Shown: piece after piece, positions 4,161 through 5,609 of the stretch
Position numbering within the stretch: position 1 is the stretch's first letter
How the letters are laid out: every line of letters begins with the position of its first letter
From: an uncultured Bacteroidales bacterium
GTDB taxonomy: Bacteria; Bacteroidota; Bacteroidia; Bacteroidales; Paludibacteraceae
Assembly (NCBI GenBank): GCA_937916355.1
Contig: CALFTM010000101.1
Location: 1 to 5,609 of the forward strand
DNA: 5,609 bases
Reading direction: 5' to 3'
Translations under genes and position numbers: made by a program
Notes under the pieces: generated by a model
Seen by the model: the letters and a program-made list of their open reading frames with translations, nothing else
Database searches by the model: none
Told to the model about the DNA's origin: nothing

Positions 4161-5609
4161 TTATCTTTTCCATGTTACGGATTTGCAATCGTAAAAAGCA
4201 AAAAAACCAACAGTTACATTCTCCTCTGAATTGTCAATTACAATATCGGTGTTTTCGCAGCCTCTAAACGCATATTCTCCAATACTTGTGACGCTAGAAG
4301 GTATTTCGATGCTCGTCAGTCCACTGCAGCCTCCAAACGCAGAATTTCCAATACTTGTGACGCTAGAAGGTATTTTGATGCTTGTCAAGCCACTGCAGCC
4401 TTCAAACGCATAATATCCAATAGTTGTGACGCTAGAAGGAATTTCGATGCTCGTTAGGTCCCAGCAGTACCAAAAAGCCCAATCTTCAATAGTTGTGACG
4501 CTAGAAGGAATTTCGATGCTCGTCAGGCCACTGCAGTCGTAAAACGCAGATTCTCCAATACTTGTGACGCTTGAAGGTATTTCGACGCTCGTCAGGCCAC
4601 TGCAGCCGGAAAACGCACCATCTCCAATACTTGTGACGCTAGAAGGTATTTCGATGCTCGTCAGTCCACTGCATACGGCAAACGCCCAATCTTCAATACT
4701 TGTGACGCTAGAAGGTATTTCGATGCTCGTCAGGCCACTGCATTCGTAAAACGCCCCTTTTTCAATATTTGTGACGCTAGAAGGTATTTCGAAGCTCGTC
4801 AGACCACTGCAGCCTTGAAACGCCCACTCTCCAATAGTTGTGACGCTAGAAGGTATTTGGATGCTTGTCAGTCCACTGCAGCCTTCAAACGCACTCTCTC
4901 CAATACTTGTGACGCTAGAAGGGATACTGAACTTTCCACTAAAACCATCAGGACATGAAATCAAAGTCTTAATATCTTTATCAAATAGGACTCCATTGAT
5001 AGAGGTATAATTAGGGTTGTTGGTAGATACTACGATGCTCGTCAGTCCACTGCAGCCTTCAAACGCAAGATATCCAATACTTGTGACGCTAGAAGGGATT
5101 TCGATGCTTGTCAGTTCCCAGCATTGGTAAAACGCATGATATCCAATACTTGTGACGCTAGAAGGTATTTCGATGCTCGTCAGACCACTGCATTCGTAAA
5201 ACGCATTATCAGGAATTTCGGTAAAACCTTCTGCTAATTTGACACTTTTCACATTGCTTGTCTTAAATGCATCCTCATTAAAAGAAGTGACCTTATACTC
5301 TTTGCCATCAACTTGAATCGTGGCTGGAATCGTAATTTCTGTGCGAGATTTATCTATGACAGAGACCAACTCTACTTTCAAATCTGAGGTTGGTACAAAC
5401 ACTAAAATGTTTTCCACCGTCACTGCGTCCGCCGGCAAAATAGATACACTATTATCTTTCTCATCTCCTTCTTCATCTTCATCTTCCTCCTCCTTCTCCT
5501 TCTCCTTCTCCTCTTCTTCCTTCACTTGTTCCATCACATCTTCGTCTCCACACAACATGAAAACTCCCGTAAATGTCAGCGACAATGCCACCCATAGTAA
5601 AAATTTTAG
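4161..5609 (-). CDS. BspA-like leucine-rich-repeat lipoprotein (5' end outside the window)
   Basis: The open frame runs from the window edge to TAA 4161-4163, giving 482 visible residues. The first visible residues, LKFLLWVALSLTFTGVFMLC, are a hydrophobic signal segment ending in a cysteine followed by GDED. This is what a Bacteroidota surface lipoprotein looks like, although L at -1 is atypical for a lipobox. A GTG at 5589-5591 lies inside this segment and is an unlikely start; the real ATG is probably a few codons beyond the window. After the cysteine come an acidic low-complexity linker (5454-5531), a short BspA-type N-terminal region (ITIPATIQVDGKEYKVTSF), twelve repeats beginning LTS (4251-5183) and a 29-residue C-terminal tail. 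Each 23-residue repeat reads LTSIEIPSSVTSIG, two variable residues, AF, two variable residues, then usually CSG, which is the LRR_5 or Treponema-type LRR consensus. Such proteins bind host matrix or other bacteria in known cases (BspA of Tannerella); that role here is inferred. Confidence 0.88.
   Translation of the reverse strand, partial: LKFLLWVALSLTFTGVFMLCGDEDVMEQVKEEEEKEKEKEEEDEDEEGDEKDNSVSILPADAVTVENILVFVPTSDLKVELVSVIDKSRTEITIPATIQVDGKEYKVTSFNEDAFKTSNVKSVKLAEGFTEIPDNAFYECSGLTSIEIPSSVTSIGYHAFYQCWELTSIEIPSSVTSIGYLAFEGCSGLTSIVVSTNNPNYTSINGVLFDKDIKTLISCPDGFSGKFSIPSSVTSIGESAFEGCSGLTSIQIPSSVTTIGEWAFQGCSGLTSFEIPSSVTNIEKGAFYECSGLTSIEIPSSVTSIEDWAFAVCSGLTSIEIPSSVTSIGDGAFSGCSGLTSVEIPSSVTSIGESAFYDCSGLTSIEIPSSVTTIEDWAFWYCWDLTSIEIPSSVTTIGYYAFEGCSGLTSIKIPSSVTSIGNSAFGGCSGLTSIEIPSSVTSIGEYAFRGCENTDIVIDNSEENVTVGFFAFYDCKSVTWKR
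4251..5183 (-). repeat. Tandem array of twelve LRR_5 repeats, 69-bp period
   Basis: Eleven units are exactly 69 bp (23 codons). One unit (the third from the N-terminus, 174 bp, about 4872-5045) carries a 35-residue insert including NPNYTSINGVLFDKD, an interruption typical of BspA proteins. The last nine units (4251-4871) are perfectly in phase. In each, about 45 bp encoding LTSIEIPSSVTSI is nearly identical at the DNA level including third positions, while the codons flanking AF change from unit to unit. Shared variants (VTTI in units 4, 9 and 10; a CW end in units 1 and 9; IEDWAF in 6 and 9) suggest growth by duplication and reshuffling. A degenerate repeat precedes unit 1 (VKSVKLAEGFTEIPDNAFYECSG pattern) and another follows unit 12. 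Confidence 0.95.
5454..5531 (-). repeat. Low-complexity Glu/Lys/Asp linker encoded by a purine tract
   Basis: Just after the putative lipid-bearing cysteine, about 26 residues consist almost only of E, K and D. On the plus strand this appears as a CTT/CTC-rich stretch that is uninterrupted pyrimidine for 42 bases (5482-5523), including three tandem CCTTCT units. It probably works as an extended, negatively charged spacer lifting the LRR domain off the membrane. The tract is prone to replication slippage; a change of six bases keeps frame, while other lengths would switch the gene off. Confidence 0.85.

Noticed and set aside
4231..4749. Plus-strand open frames across the LRR array
   Set aside because: They are periodic antisense reflections of the 69-bp repeats and have no independent start signal or recognisable domain.
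4251..5183. CRISPR-like pattern: about 45 bp of conserved DNA alternating with about 24 bp of variable DNA
   Set aside because: The period is an exact multiple of three, the frame is open throughout, and the translation is a textbook BspA-type LRR. There are no cas genes.
4251..5183. Diversity-generating retroelement target region
   Set aside because: Variable codons are spread evenly through the array rather than in one C-terminal block, the differences are not biased towards adenine positions, and no reverse transcriptase or template repeat is visible.

Overview
The window looks like a chromosomal accessory stretch from a member of the Bacteroidota, most likely Bacteroidales. The best evidence is the C-terminus of the 1000-residue secreted protein, which resembles a type IX secretion (T9SS) type A sorting domain. 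Other support comes from a BspA-like leucine-rich-repeat surface protein, an IS5-type transposase remnant of the kind common in these genomes, low GC, and the absence of a clear Shine-Dalgarno sequence before the large gene. I cannot name a genus.

Layout. Bases 2-184 (+) are the last 60 codons of a small multidrug resistance (SMR) transporter, closest in pattern to the Gdx/SugE branch. Bases 185-921 are mostly decayed DNA: an orphan 80-codon frame (259-501, +), then a broken N-terminal piece of an IS5-family transposase (about 529-707, -). A 38-bp sequence occurs twice here in the same orientation, exactly 650 bp apart (195-232 and 845-882, 35 of 38 bases identical). One copy lies just before each of the two forward reading frames. 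Bases 922-3924 (+) encode a large secreted protein: signal peptide, lamin-tail domain, chitobiase-like C-terminal domain, CotH kinase-like domain, second lamin-tail domain and T9SS sorting domain. A hairpin flanked by A and T tracts (3928-3964) can terminate transcription from both sides. Just beyond it, on the minus strand, lies a 30-codon C-terminal scrap of an HNH endonuclease (3988-4080). Bases 4161-5609 (-) encode a BspA-like protein with an apparent lipoprotein signal, a very acidic linker and at least 12 leucine-rich repeats. Its start codon is probably just outside the window.

Functional reading. The two intact large genes converge and both encode predicted cell-surface or secreted proteins: a T9SS substrate with a protein-kinase-like fold and a repeat-built adhesin-like lipoprotein. 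The fragments between and before them (IS5, HNH, orphan frame, repeated element) indicate repeated insertion and deletion. Nothing shows that the genes form one pathway. I see no CRISPR, tRNA, rRNA, toxin-antitoxin or complete defence system. The points most worth a second look are the duplicated 38-bp element, the mix of near-identical and hypervariable DNA within the LRR array, and the CotH protein's domain arrangement.
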